Source of the DNA: Alphaproteobacteria bacterium
GTDB taxonomy: Bacteria > Pseudomonadota > Alphaproteobacteria > Caulobacterales > Aquidulcibacteraceae
Direction of reading: 5' to 3'
NCBI GenBank assembly: GCA_027485915.1
Contig: JAIXQA010000074.1
Coordinates: 1-55,082 of the forward strand
DNA length: 55,082 nt
Part shown: positions 54,964 to 55,082 of the stretch, piece by piece
Layout of the letters: the number at the start of each line of letters is the position of its first letter
How positions within the stretch are numbered: the first letter of the stretch is position 1
Notes under the pieces: model-generated
What the model was told of the DNA's origin: nothing
What the model saw: only the letters and a program-made list of their open reading frames with translations
The model's database searches: none
Program-made: the position numbers and the translations under genes

Positions 54964-55075
54964 CCCCGCGAGGAAAAACCTCCGGGGGTTTGGCTTTTGC
55001 CCTTGGGATAAGGGCAGGAGGGCCGGGGCGCGTGGTCCGCGCCAAAGAGAGTGGGCCAGATTAACGGACTGGCCC
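54964..55075. other. Run of four stem-loops at the window edge
   Basis: CCCCG-C-GAGG/CCTCCGGGG (54964-54987, one bulge, AAAAA loop), GCCCTT/AAGGGC (54999-55015), GGCGCG/CGCGCC (55027-55043) and GGGCCAG/CTGGCCC (55053-55075) follow one another in 112 bp with no credible ORF on either strand. The first, followed by GTTTGGCTTTT, could be a terminator for a gene or RNA lying beyond it. A structured non-coding RNA extending out of the window is possible. I do not recognise RNase P RNA, tmRNA or 6S RNA signatures. Confidence 0.4.
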
Positions 55076-55082
55076 GGAATAC

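Overview
The window looks like a chromosomal segment of an alphaproteobacterium from or close to the Caulobacterales/Hyphomonadaceae. The evidence is a CcrM-type GANTC methyltransferase (42095-43177), a tRNA-His with no encoded G-1 and with A73/U72 (an alphaproteobacterial peculiarity), a full ccoNOQP-GHIS cluster, several TonB-dependent receptors, and the neighbourhood rnhB - ccrM - mutY - DUF721/DciA - DsbA - smc. I see no transposase, integrase, phage structural gene or CRISPR array. Nearly all genes look like resident housekeeping or metabolic genes.

Region 1 (1-9296) is a carboxylate/acetate module. A DcaP-like outer-membrane porin and a metabolite:H+ symporter-type MFS carrier are transcribed leftward. 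Acetyl-CoA synthetase (acs) is transcribed rightward, followed 5 bp later by a LuxR-type response regulator. A large SSF-PAS-HisKA-HATPase-REC hybrid kinase is encoded convergently and overlaps the regulator's 3' end by 66 bp. Kinase and regulator match the CrbS/CrbR (MxtR/ErdR) acetate-switch pair known to control acs. The divergent porin/acs promoter region carries a spaced direct repeat (TAGACTTTRGTC) that is a good candidate operator.

Region 2 (9352-18554) encodes the cbb3 cytochrome c oxidase and its assembly factors, in the order ccoN-O-Q-P-G-H-I-S and then a DUF2189 membrane protein, all leftward. The same transcription direction continues into crbS with no clear terminator, so the acetate sensor may be read as the last gene of the cco unit. 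A small Cys/His-rich membrane protein is divergent from ccoN.

Region 3 (18576-28489) holds a lytic transglycosylase-like protein with a CtrA-like box upstream, an acyl-CoA dehydrogenase, a ThiO-like glycine oxidase, tRNA-His, an M48-like protein without the HEXXH motif, a large secreted M16 protease, a gamma-glutamyltransferase and a secreted beta/gamma-crystallin-like protein.

Region 4 (28565-41876) holds a TonB-dependent receptor, an acyl-CoA synthetase overlapping a methyltransferase gene, NAD+ synthetase, a Gfo/Idh/MocA oxidoreductase, an MDR-family reductase, an uncharacterised RNase H-fold-like protein, a MATE exporter between two small genes, ribonuclease HII and a secreted repeat protein.

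Region 5 (42018-55082) is a cell-cycle and chromosome block. It contains ccrM preceded by a dense cluster of its own GANTC sites, an orphan membrane histidine kinase, convergent mutY, a DciA-like protein, two tandem thioredoxin-fold DsbA proteins and smc (ATGA overlap). A second TonB-dependent receptor follows, then a strong terminator and a run of stem-loops that continues to the window edge. No gene-free stretch exceeds 300 bases. The longest (54785-55082, 36331-36600, 31091-31340, 51970-52207, 41877-42094) are described in the features or findings where anything is visible.
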